A stretch of 9,593 nt of DNA, from NCBI GenBank assembly GCA_964538875.1, contig CAZIHO010000119.1, positions 1-9,593 on the forward strand, written 5' to 3'. This document shows, piece by piece, positions 1-6,295 of this stretch. Under the pieces are notes generated by a model that saw only the letters and a list, made by a program, of their open reading frames with translations, was not told the DNA's origin and ran no database searches. Each line of letters opens with the position of its first letter. Position 1 is the stretch's first letter. The DNA is from CAZIHO01 sp964538875. GTDB lineage: Bacteria > Pseudomonadota > Gammaproteobacteria > Chromatiales > Chromatiaceae. The position numbers were made by a program, and so were the translations under genes.

Positions 1-77
1 GGGCAGATGTACATGCAGGCGGTCTTGTCCTGGCCCTTGCAGCCGTCGCACTTGTCAGTACGCACAAAAGTTGGCAT
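1..77 (-). CDS. aprB: Adenylylsulfate (APS) reductase beta subunit, N-terminal fragment
   Basis: Only the first 25 codons plus two bases lie in the window; the gene runs off the left edge. The peptide begins MPTFVRTDKCDGCKGQDK and continues through CMYIC. Cysteines 10, 13, 21 and 25 have the unusual spacing of the first ferredoxin-type [4Fe-4S] cluster of AprB. The family protein is a cytoplasmic iron-sulfur subunit that passes electrons to or from the flavin subunit AprA, interconverting APS and sulfite plus AMP. In sulfur oxidisers it works in the sulfite-to-APS direction. The ATG at 77-75 is supported by an AGGAGA ribosome site (86-91) eight bases upstream. The N-terminus resembles the sulfate-reducer-like AprB type. 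No aprM-like membrane-anchor gene lies directly upstream, although AprM precedes aprBA in some sulfur oxidisers. That points, as inference, to a Qmo-type electron partner elsewhere. aprA would be expected further left. Confidence 0.9.
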   Translation of the reverse strand, partial: MPTFVRTDKCDGCKGQDKTACMYIC

Positions 78-621
78 GAGTCAATTCTCCTAGGTTCTTA
101 CACTGCGGTAATCGCGCTTTATCTACTCGAACTTCGGACCACCGGCACAGACAGGCTGCTGTTCCGCGGCCCCAAAAGGCGGCACCTCCCTATCGCCTCT
201 CCCTCTAGCCTCCTGGCCGACCGGCCAAGAACGGTTGTTCTTGTTGCCCCCGGAGTCTTCCGTCCAGTCTGATGGACCTGTCATGGATTGGATGGCCCAT
301 CCCTCGGCCGCTCGGCGGGCACCGGCCCTTCGCGCGAGGTGCGGGACACGAGCGCGATAAAGCCAAGTCCGGAGCCGATAAACATATATAGGTACAACAA
401 AAATAGCCAAACAGTTTTCCTCGACCCTCCATAAGTTGGTTTTATTCGTTTGTGCTTATGTTCTAAATAACTTACATAACACCTGGGACTTTTGGCGGGT
501 CGGCGCGCATCTCCGGCGGTCGACGAATAAGGGAATTTGATCGGCGCGCCGGTAGCGAGGCTCGGCCCGGCGTTGGGGGGAAGCCGGCCAGATTCTAGAG
601 GTCCATCAGGGCTAGGGGTGG
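78..621. other. Non-coding region upstream of aprB
   Basis: This 544-base gap separates the end of the NnrS-like gene from the start of aprB, both on the minus strand, so it should hold the aprB promoter. I see no convincing -35/-10 pair. About 365-480 is strikingly AT-rich against the GC-rich surroundings, with TATATA-like runs near 385-390 and a TTATGT/ACATAA inverted repeat (456-461 and 474-479). A perfect palindrome lies at 226-243. Short minus-strand reading frames cross the AT-rich part, but none has a good ribosome site with a standard start. One (stop at 281-283) would encode a hydrophobic helix followed by a polar tail and is treated as a finding only. No clear terminator follows the NnrS-like gene. 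Confidence 0.6.
226..243. repeat. Perfect palindrome CAAGAAC-N4-GTTCTTG upstream of aprB
   Basis: Two 7-base arms, exact reverse complements, flank a 4-base centre (GGTT), about 150-165 bases upstream of the aprB ATG. A second shorter inverted repeat, TGGCC-N4-GGCCA at 214-227, abuts it. The symmetry fits a dimeric regulator operator or an RNA hairpin in a long aprB leader. There is no T-run beside it on either strand, so it is not an intrinsic terminator. I cannot name a regulator for it. Confidence 0.5.
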
Positions 622-1896
622 TCAGGTCAAGGACGCCAGCGCCGTCAGTTCCCGCCGGTAGCGGGCCAGGGCGGTGCTCAGGTTGAAGGCCAGGCCCAGG
701 GCGGCGGCGGCCAGCGCCAGCCCCCCCAGGTTCAGCCAGGGGCCGGGCCAGATGTGGCCCAACAGAATCAGGCCGAGGCCTAGGAGGTAGGCCCCACCCT
801 GGGCGCGGGCGTGCCGCTCCCTGAGAAAGGTTTTCATGGTTGGCAGGGGGCGGTCGAAACGGCCCCGGGCCAGGACTTGACCTTGCAGGTGGAACCAACA
901 CAGAAAGGGCACGATTTTATAAAGCATGCCGCTGGGCAGGGCGATGCAGACGCCACCCAGGATCAGCACCCCCACCAACACCCCGTCCGTCGTCAGCAAC
1001 CAAGTAAGGGCGCCGCCCACCAGGGCTGCACAACCAGCCCAGAGGTAGAACAGGGTGGTATCCCGGACCGGCCGCAGGCGGTTCCGGCTCAGGACCAGGG
1101 TGCGGACCGCGAAGCCGGCCATGAGGAGCACTGCCAGCGCCAGCGGCAGGCCAGCGGCGGCCGGCGCCAGGTACAGGGCCAGCGCCCAGGTCAGCAGTAA
1201 CAGCCCGGTCAAAGGCGGTGGCCAGTCGCGCCAGGGACCCGGATAGGCCGGCGTAATGTAGAACATGGGTACTAATTCGATGAGCAATCCGGCCAGGGGC
1301 AGGCCCACCCAGCCCAGCAGGCCCCAGCCGAGGTGCAGGTTGACCCAGCGTTCCAGCTCCTGGATCGGGACCCATCCGCCCACGGCGCCCACCAGGACGA
1401 GTCCCAGGGCTAGGGTCACCAGCAGGGCCGCCAGACCCAGGCTCAGCGCCCGTACCGTGGGAGGCACGCCCCGCGCCTGGGCCAGGGCGACGCTGGTGGC
1501 CGATGCGAATAAGCCAACGGCCAGGGCCAGTAGCCCGCCCCCGGCTGCCAGCCATGGGGTGCCGAAGCCCAGCAATCCCGCCACCAGGGCCAGGGTGCCC
1601 AGGTTCAGCAGGACGTGGACCGCGCGTCCCAGGGCTAACACCGCCGGGACCCGGGCACCGGCCAGCACCGGCAGCAGTTGCAGCATGGCGCCGAACATGA
1701 TTTGGGTGCAAAAACCCAGGCTGATTAAATGGGTCAGGGCCAGGGCGTCGGGCGTCCAGCGGGAGTGCAGGCTGGCGGCCCCCTCCCAGGCCAGCAGCAG
1801 GCCCGCTGCCACCAGGTACCAGGGGGCGGTGAGGAAGAAGCGGAGTGGAACCAGCAGCGGCGGCGCCTGGTCCAGGGATAGGCCTCTGGTCAGCAC
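622..1896 (-). CDS. NnrS-like / heme-copper oxidase subunit I-like membrane protein
   Basis: A 424-residue, very hydrophobic protein with roughly 12 predicted membrane helices. It resembles the NnrS-like group related to heme-copper oxidase subunit I, whose members act in NO or heme/copper contexts but lack a defined reaction. Visible family-type signatures are an N-terminal APPLLVPLRFF segment, LTHLISLGF with His56 in an early helix, NLHLGWGLLGWVGLP with His188 leading to a VPMF turn, and GMLYKIVPFLCWFH with His336. His56, His94, His188 and His336 are candidate heme or metal ligands (inference). The start is GTG at 1896-1894, sharing bases with the TGA stop of the DUF2249 gene (GTGCTGA), so translation is probably coupled. 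It is the third and last gene of the hemerythrin/DUF2249 operon, suggesting a role in the nitric oxide or micro-oxic response. The family is poorly characterised, so other transport roles remain possible. Confidence 0.75.
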   Translation of the reverse strand: MLTRGLSLDQAPPLLVPLRFFLTAPWYLVAAGLLLAWEGAASLHSRWTPDALALTHLISLGFCTQIMFGAMLQLLPVLAGARVPAVLALGRAVHVLLNLGTLALVAGLLGFGTPWLAAGGGLLALAVGLFASATSVALAQARGVPPTVRALSLGLAALLVTLALGLVLVGAVGGWVPIQELERWVNLHLGWGLLGWVGLPLAGLLIELVPMFYITPAYPGPWRDWPPPLTGLLLLTWALALYLAPAAAGLPLALAVLLMAGFAVRTLVLSRNRLRPVRDTTLFYLWAGCAALVGGALTWLLTTDGVLVGVLILGGVCIALPSGMLYKIVPFLCWFHLQGQVLARGRFDRPLPTMKTFLRERHARAQGGAYLLGLGLILLGHIWPGPWLNLGGLALAAAALGLAFNLSTALARYRRELTALASLT

Positions 1897-2141
1897 CCGC
1901 CCGCCCCCGGGCTAGCCGGCGCCGTGGCGCCAGCGCGCCAGATCAGCAGCTCGAATTCGTCGCCGCGCCAGCGGCCACGCCAAAGGAAGTCCTGGTTGCG
2001 GAGCAGGTTATATAGGGGGAAGGGTTCCCGCCGGTGCCGCACCCGCAGCCAGTCGGCGGCGCCCATCCGGTCCAGGGCGTCGAGGATCCGCCCCAGGGGT
2101 TCCGGCGGTTCCAGATCCCGCACGTCCAGGACATGTTCCAC
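1890..2141 (-). CDS. DUF2249 (TusA/SirA-like fold) small protein
   Basis: An 83-residue soluble protein carrying the DUF2249 signatures LDVRDLEPPEP (residues 5-15) and HRREPFPLYNLL (36-47), followed by a WRGRWRGDEFELLIWR strand. DUF2249 belongs to the SirA/TusA-like superfamily. The position where TusA has its sulfur-carrying Cys-Pro-x-Pro reads EPPEP, so this protein cannot be a sulfur carrier by that mechanism. Its only cysteine is the last residue (GGC-stop). Its function is not established. The family commonly sits beside hemerythrin-like and NO-related genes, as here. The start is GTG at 2141-2139, four bases after the hemerythrin gene's stop. An AGGA inside the end of that upstream gene serves as ribosome site at a spacing of eight. 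The 3' end overlaps the NnrS-like start by seven bases. Confidence 0.8.
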   Translation of the reverse strand: MEHVLDVRDLEPPEPLGRILDALDRMGAADWLRVRHRREPFPLYNLLRNQDFLWRGRWRGDEFELLIWRAGATAPASPGAGGC

Positions 2142-2145
2142 CGGC

Positions 2146-2571
2146 CTAGTCCTGGCGCAGGCTGGCGAGGATCCCGATACGCCGGTCGTCCAGGGATTGA
2201 TCCGCCATGGGATAGAGGATGTGCTCTTCCTTCATGTTGTGCTGGCGCATGATCATCAGCAGGGTTTCGGTCACGTCCAGGCAGGCGCTCTGGTCGCCTC
2301 GGGTCAGGCCGTCCGCCAACTGGCTGAAGAGTTGGCGCATCTGGGTATGTTCCATGCGCATCACCTGCACGGGACCGGCGGCAAACCCGCCGAGGGCCGG
2401 GAATAATTGTTCTTCTTCCACCATGAAATGATGGCTCATGGCGGTGAGAAAACGCTCGCCGGCCTGGCGGGCGGCGTCCCAATTGCTCTGGGATAGGGCC
2501 TGTTCCAGGGCGACGAAGCTGTCATCGCAGCGGTGGTGGTCGGCGGTAAAGCCTTGGGTGATTTCGTCCAT
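2146..2571 (-). CDS. Hemerythrin-like (HHE domain) di-iron protein
   Basis: A 141-residue cytoplasmic protein forming a single four-helix HHE domain. Candidate di-iron ligands appear in family order: His12 or His13 in helix 1, the HHFMVEEE motif (His48, Glu52), MEHTQMR (His75), and MRQHNMKEEHILYP (His111, with Glu115/Glu116 and His117). Related proteins bind O2 or NO or support iron-sulfur cluster repair under nitrosative stress; which applies here is inference. I chose the ATG at 2571 (MDEITQ) over an upstream GTG at 2625, because the predicted transcription start (about 2594) lies downstream of the GTG and an AAGAGA ribosome site (2581-2586) serves the ATG. It is the first gene of a three-gene operon preceded by an FNR/DNR-type box, consistent with induction at low oxygen or by NO. 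Confidence 0.88.
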   Translation of the reverse strand: MDEITQGFTADHHRCDDSFVALEQALSQSNWDAARQAGERFLTAMSHHFMVEEEQLFPALGGFAAGPVQVMRMEHTQMRQLFSQLADGLTRGDQSACLDVTETLLMIMRQHNMKEEHILYPMADQSLDDRRIGILASLRQD

Positions 2572-2600
2572 CGGCAAAAATCTCTTGTTAGGAAGGCACC

Positions 2601-2606
2601 ATTCTT
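2601..2606 (-). promoter_or_regulatory. Predicted -10 element of the hemerythrin operon
   Basis: Read on the minus strand the hexamer is AAGAAT, matching TATAAT at four of six positions. With standard spacing it implies transcription starting near 2594, giving a 23-base leader to the ATG at 2571. No good -35 hexamer exists. The FNR/DNR-type box occupies that region, as expected for a class II activator-dependent promoter. Confidence 0.45.
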
Positions 2607-2628
2607 GGGCGCCGGGCGCTGGCACACG

Positions 2629-2642
2629 TTGACGTTGGTCAA
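2629..2642. promoter_or_regulatory. FNR/DNR-type binding site TTGAC-N4-GTCAA
   Basis: A perfect dyad of the CRP/FNR superfamily (FNR, ANR, DNR and NNR proteins recognise TTGAY-N4-RTCAA-like sites). Its centre lies at 2635.5, exactly 41.5 bases upstream of the start site predicted from the -10 element at 2601-2606. That is the classic position for class II activation. The site sits in the 81-base gap between the lpxL stop and the hemerythrin ATG and reads toward hemerythrin. An imperfect GC-rich dyad (GCCGGCGC and GCGCCCGGC on the minus strand) flanks it. The sequence alone cannot decide between an O2 sensor and an NO sensor. Confidence 0.7.
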
Positions 2643-2652
2643 GGGCGCCGGC

Positions 2653-3570
2653 CTAGTAGAAACGCTCCTCACCCGGCGGCCGGTCCTTGAAGCGGCGATG
2701 GGCCCAAAAATACTGAGCCGGCGCCAGGCGCACCCAACTTTCGATCAGGCCATTGACCCGGTCGGTATCCGCCTGGATGTCGTCGGTGGGAAAGTCGGTC
2801 AAGGGCGGTTCAATGCGGAGATCGTAGCCGCTGCCGTCGTCGCGGCGCAGGGCGACGAACGGCAGCACCGGCGCGCCGGTCATGCGGGCGAAGCGGGTGG
2901 TGGCGGTGTTGGTGGCGGCGGGCACCCCGAAAAAAGGTGAAAAGACGCTGCCCTTGTGGCCGAAGTTCTGGTCCGGCGCGAACCACACGCCCTTGTTGGC
3001 TTTTAGGGTGCGAATCATCAAGCGGGCGTCCTCCCGGGGAATGATGCGCTGCCCCAGGCCCCGTTCCCGGATACGAACCATGATGCGCTCGATGAGGGGA
3101 TTCTCGTTGGGCCGGTACAGGGGCGTGATAGGTGCCAGGCGCGCCAGCAGCCGGCCGCTGAGTTCCACCGAGGTGAAATGGGCGGTGAGCAGGATTACAC
3201 CCCGCCCGCCCTGGAACGCCTGCTCCAAATATTCCAGGCCCTCGACCCGCAGCACCCGGTCGATGCGGGCCGCTGGCGCCCACCAGGCCAGGGCGATTTC
3301 CATCAGGCCCATACCCAGGGATTCCCCGTGACGGCGCAGCAGCAGTTCCCGTTCCGCCGGGTCCATGGTTGGGAAGCAAAGTTCCAGATTGATTGCCGCG
3401 ATGCGCCGGCGCCGTTGTACCAGCCGTGCCGCCAGCCGCCCCAAGCCCCGGCCCAGGGCCATGAGCGGACGGTAGGGCACTAGCGCCAGACAGCGCAGCA
3501 AGCCCATGCCCAGCCACACGGGCCAGAATCTGGGTGCCAGGAAGGGGAGAATGGAATCCGAAGACGACAT
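2653..3570 (-). CDS. lpxL: Lipid A biosynthesis acyltransferase, LpxL/HtrB family
   Basis: A 305-residue inner-membrane acyltransferase that adds a secondary fatty acyl chain (laurate in E. coli) from acyl-ACP to Kdo2-lipid IVA. An N-terminal hydrophobic segment (about residues 13-33, RFWPVWLGMGLL onward) anchors it. The catalytic HX4E motif is HFTSVE (His131, Glu136). Other family blocks follow: PLYRPNENPLIE, then WFAPDQNFG, then SPFFGVPAATNTATTRFA, and the C-terminal YFWAHRRFKDRP, close to E. coli LpxL. A TTG at 3585 would extend the protein by five residues. I prefer the ATG at 3570 because MSSSDSILPFLAPRFW aligns with the E. coli N-terminus; neither start has a strong ribosome site. It is transcribed divergently from hldE, so lipid A and core genes share a control region. 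LpxM or another late acyltransferase is the alternative. Confidence 0.87.
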   Translation of the reverse strand: MSSSDSILPFLAPRFWPVWLGMGLLRCLALVPYRPLMALGRGLGRLAARLVQRRRRIAAINLELCFPTMDPAERELLLRRHGESLGMGLMEIALAWWAPAARIDRVLRVEGLEYLEQAFQGGRGVILLTAHFTSVELSGRLLARLAPITPLYRPNENPLIERIMVRIRERGLGQRIIPREDARLMIRTLKANKGVWFAPDQNFGHKGSVFSPFFGVPAATNTATTRFARMTGAPVLPFVALRRDDGSGYDLRIEPPLTDFPTDDIQADTDRVNGLIESWVRLAPAQYFWAHRRFKDRPPGEERFY

Positions 3571-3599
3571 GGACCGATGCGCCAAGAACCGGAAGCCAT

Positions 3600-3628
3600 A
3601 GTCTAGCGATGCGCCGCCGCGCCGGTAA
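3600..3628 (-). promoter_or_regulatory. Candidate lpxL promoter
   Basis: On the minus strand a weak TTACCG (-35, 3623-3628) and TAGACT (-10, 3600-3605; four of six matches) are 17 bases apart, about 30 bases upstream of the lpxL ATG. The -35 is poor, so this is a suggestion only. Confidence 0.3.
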
Positions 3629-3644
3629 GGATCCCAGGACCCTG

Positions 3645-3653
3645 TGCTAGCAT
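3645..3653 (+). promoter_or_regulatory. Candidate extended -10 of the hldE operon
   Basis: TGC-TAGCAT is an extended -10 (TGn plus four of six TATAAT matches), placing the start near 3660 and leaving a leader of about 23 bases before the hldE ATG. No recognisable -35 precedes it. A near-identical TGC-TAGGAT occurs at 9179-9187 upstream of the L,D-transpeptidase gene. Confidence 0.4.
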
Positions 3654-3682
3654 TTCCTGTTTGCCGTTGGCGAGACCCCCTG

Positions 3683-5110
3683 ATGATTGATATCCCCGAT
3701 TTCTCCCGTGCCCGGGTGCTGGTGGCCGGGGACCTGATGCTGGATCGCTATTGGTATGGCGTCACCGGCCGCATTTCGCCGGAGGCGCCGGTGCCGGTGG
3801 TGCGGGTCGAACAGGAAGAACACCGGCCCGGCGGTGGCGCTAATGTGGCCCTCAACATCGCCGCCCTGGGCGCCTCGGCCCGTTTGTTGGGCCTGGTGGG
3901 GGACGATGCCGCCGGCCAGGATCTGGAACGGCTGCTGGGCCAGGCCGGCGTGGTCTGCGCGTTCGAGCGCCAAGCCGGCTTTCCCACCATCACCAAGTTG
4001 CGGGTGCTGAGCCGTCATCAACAACTGATCCGGCTGGATTTTGAAAACGGTTTTCCTCCGCAAGCCGGCGCCAGCCTGGGGGAACGCCTAGACCAGTATC
4101 TGGCGGAGGTGGATCTGGTGGTCCTGTCCGATTACGCCAAGGGCACCCTGACCGATCTCCCGGACCTGATCCAACGCATCCGGGCTGCCGGCAAGCCGGT
4201 GCTGGTGGATCCCAAACAGCGGGATTTCACCCAGTACCGGGGGGCCAGCCTCATGACCCCCAACCTGGCGGAACTGGAAGCCATGGTGGGGCCCTGCCCG
4301 GACCAAGCCGATTTGGAGCAACGGGGCATGGGCCTGATCCAGGCCCTGGAGCTGGGCGCCCTGCTGGTGACCCGGGGCGAGAAGGGCATGAGCCTGCTGA
4401 GACCCGGCCGGCCGCCGATCCACATGCCCACCCGGGCCCAGGAGGTGTACGACGTGACCGGCGCCGGCGATACCGTGATCGCGGTGCTGGCGGCCAGCTT
4501 GGCGGCCGGCCTGTCGCTGCCTGACGCCACCCGCCTGGCCAATCATGCTGCCGGCCTGGTGGTGGGCAAGTTGGGCACCGCCACGGTCAGCGTGCCCGAG
4601 TTGGAAGCCGCCGTGCATGAACATCGGATGGCCCGCCGGGGCCTGGTCAGCGAGGATGAACTCATGGTCCTGCGTCAGGGCGCCCGCGCCCGGGGCGAGA
4701 CCCTGGTCTTCACCAACGGCTGCTTCGACATCCTCCACGCCGGCCACGTCGCCTATCTGGAAGAAGCCAGCCGCCTGGGCAATCGTCTGGTGGTGGCGGT
4801 CAATGTGGACGAGACGGTACGCCGTCTCAAGGGTCCCGGGCGGCCGGTAAACAGCCTGGAACGGCGCATGGCGGTACTGGCGGCCCTGGCTTGCGTGGAC
4901 TGGGTGGTGCCCTTCGCCGAGGAGACACCGGAACGGCTCATCTGCCGGTTGCGCCCGGACCTGCTGGTCAAGGGCGGCGACAACGACCCGGCCCAGATCC
5001 CCGGCGCCGCCTGCGTACAAGAAGCGGGAGGCCAGGTGCTGGCCCTGAGCTATTTGGATAACTGCTCCACCACCGGGCTGATCGAGCGGATTCAGGGGGG
5101 GCAAGTCTGA
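3683..5110 (+). CDS. hldE: Bifunctional heptose 7-phosphate kinase / heptose 1-phosphate adenylyltransferase
   Basis: A 475-residue cytoplasmic enzyme making ADP-D-glycero-beta-D-manno-heptose, precursor of inner-core LPS heptose. Domain 1 (about 1-315) is a ribokinase-type kinase. It shows MLDRYWYG and RISPEAPVPV near the start, RPGGGANVALNIA, VLSDYAKG, the T(P)N and LVTRGEKG blocks, and DVTGAGDT with catalytic Asp263. Domain 2 (about 335-475) is a nucleotidyltransferase with TNGCFDILHAGH (HxGH at 352-355), VKGGDN, and CSTTGLI near the C-terminus. Length and order match the fused E. coli HldE closely, with no disrupted motif. I chose ATG 3683 (MIDIPDFSRARVLVAGD) over a GTG at 3644, because the shorter form aligns with known N-termini and the GTG falls inside the putative -10. 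It heads a four-gene operon ending in waaA; the next gene starts three bases after its stop. Confidence 0.96.
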   Translation: MIDIPDFSRARVLVAGDLMLDRYWYGVTGRISPEAPVPVVRVEQEEHRPGGGANVALNIAALGASARLLGLVGDDAAGQDLERLLGQAGVVCAFERQAGFPTITKLRVLSRHQQLIRLDFENGFPPQAGASLGERLDQYLAEVDLVVLSDYAKGTLTDLPDLIQRIRAAGKPVLVDPKQRDFTQYRGASLMTPNLAELEAMVGPCPDQADLEQRGMGLIQALELGALLVTRGEKGMSLLRPGRPPIHMPTRAQEVYDVTGAGDTVIAVLAASLAAGLSLPDATRLANHAAGLVVGKLGTATVSVPELEAAVHEHRMARRGLVSEDELMVLRQGARARGETLVFTNGCFDILHAGHVAYLEEASRLGNRLVVAVNVDETVRRLKGPGRPVNSLERRMAVLAALACVDWVVPFAEETPERLICRLRPDLLVKGGDNDPAQIPGAACVQEAGGQVLALSYLDNCSTTGLIERIQGGQV

Positions 5111-5113
5111 CCT

Positions 5114-6295
5114 ATGACCGAACTCCGCCCGCAAGTCCTGATTCTGGGCGGCGGTATCGCCGGGTTGTGGCTATTGGCGCGCCTGCGGTCGGCCGGTTAC
5201 GGCGTCCTGTTGGTGGAGACCGCCGCCCTAGGCGGTATCCAGACCCTCGCTTCCCAGGGGATCATCCACGGTGGCATCAAGTATGCCCTCACCGGCCATT
5301 TGACCGGCGCCGCCCAGGCCATCGCCGCCATGCCGGCCCGATGGCGGGCTTGTCTGGAGGGGCGCGGCGAATTGGATTTGCGCCGCGCCCGGCTGTTGGC
5401 GTCCCACCAATATCTATGGTCTAGCGGCGGCGTGGCGTCGGAATTGGCGGGGTTATTCGCCAGCCGGGTAATGCGGGGACGGGTCACGGCGGTGGAGGGA
5501 GAGGAACGCCCGGCCCTGTTCCGGCATAGGGATTTTCATGGCCACGTCTATCGCCTGGATGAGCCGGTACTGGATCCGGCGTCTCTGAGCGCCGCATTGG
5601 CGGCCTTGGCCGGGGACGCCTGCCTAGCGGCCGGTCACATTGAGTTGCTCGAAGGCCGGACCCTGGCCTTGACCGGACCGGACGGTGCCCGGGCCCTGGT
5701 GCGGCCCCAGCGTCTGGTGCTGGCGGCCGGCGCCGGCAACGGCGACCTATTGGCCGGTCTGGGCCGCTCCCGGCCCGCCCAACAGCTTAGGCCCCTGCGT
5801 ATGTTGATGGCCCGAGGCGACTTGCCGGAGCTGTACGCCCACTGCCTGGGGGCTGGCGCTACGCCGCGCTTGACCGTCACCAGCCAGCCGTTGGCGTCCG
5901 GCGAACGGGTTTGGTATCTGGGCGGACAGGTGGCGGAGGCGGGGGTCCGGCGTTCCCCAGACCAGCAACTGGCGGCGGGCCGCCGGGAATTGGCGAATCT
6001 GCTGCCCTGGCTGGAGCAGGGCGGGCTGCGCTGGGCCAGCCTGTCCATCGACCGGGCCGAGCCCCGCCAACCCGGCGGGTTGCGTCCCGACCAGCCGATG
6101 GTGGACGAAGCAGAGGGGGTGCTGGTGACCTGGCCGGTCAAACTGGCGTTTGCGCCCCTGGTAGCGGACCAGGTATTGGAACGGCTGGCCGGCGCCGGGA
6201 TCCAGCCGGCCGGAGCTGCCCTGGAACGGCCCGGCGGCTGGCCGGCACCGCCCCTGGGTCGACTGCCATGGGAGCAAGTAGCGGAATGGAGCTGA
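5114..6295 (+). CDS. FAD-dependent oxidoreductase (DAO / glycerol-3-phosphate dehydrogenase-like)
   Basis: A 393-residue predicted soluble flavoprotein. The N-terminal Rossmann fold has GGGIAG (G12, G14, G17) and Glu35 at the end of the second strand, which would hold the FAD ribose. A distinctive SQGIIHGGIKYALTG block (from residue 48) corresponds to the FAD-contacting loop of the DAO superfamily, which includes glycerol-3-phosphate dehydrogenase and L-2-hydroxyglutarate oxidase. LVLAAGAGN near residue 200 is the second FAD-binding segment. The C-terminal part is typical of the family except that I cannot recognise substrate residues. The substrate is unknown. It begins three bases after hldE and overlaps the aldo/keto reductase gene by ten, so it is made together with LPS-core enzymes. 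A role in oxidising a sugar or polyol phosphate linked to heptose/Kdo supply is possible but is inference from position only. Confidence 0.82.
   Translation: MTELRPQVLILGGGIAGLWLLARLRSAGYGVLLVETAALGGIQTLASQGIIHGGIKYALTGHLTGAAQAIAAMPARWRACLEGRGELDLRRARLLASHQYLWSSGGVASELAGLFASRVMRGRVTAVEGEERPALFRHRDFHGHVYRLDEPVLDPASLSAALAALAGDACLAAGHIELLEGRTLALTGPDGARALVRPQRLVLAAGAGNGDLLAGLGRSRPAQQLRPLRMLMARGDLPELYAHCLGAGATPRLTVTSQPLASGERVWYLGGQVAEAGVRRSPDQQLAAGRRELANLLPWLEQGGLRWASLSIDRAEPRQPGGLRPDQPMVDEAEGVLVTWPVKLAFAPLVADQVLERLAGAGIQPAGAALERPGGWPAPPLGRLPWEQVAEWS

Noticed and set aside
281..901. A 206-codon minus-strand frame extending from inside the NnrS-like gene into the gap
   Set aside because: Its first part overlaps the 3' end of the NnrS-like gene in another frame and is Pro/Gly/Arg-rich. 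Only the short hydrophobic tail is worth a note, reported separately.
1265..1915. A 216-codon plus-strand frame opposite the NnrS-like gene
   Set aside because: It is rich in Arg, Pro, Ser and Thr with no recognisable motif. The minus strand encodes a coherent multi-helix membrane protein in a tight operon.
4088..5134. A 348-codon open frame on the minus strand opposite hldE
   Set aside because: The plus strand carries a complete HldE with every motif intact. The opposing frame is a by-product of GC-rich third positions, and its composition (rich in Gln, His, Gly, Ala) is not protein-like.
5911..6285. A long N-terminal extension of the aldo/keto reductase within the FAD gene
   Set aside because: The extension is low-complexity Gly/Pro/Arg sequence. 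The reductase fold begins at MELRTLG, and the upstream DNA encodes the FAD enzyme in its own frame.
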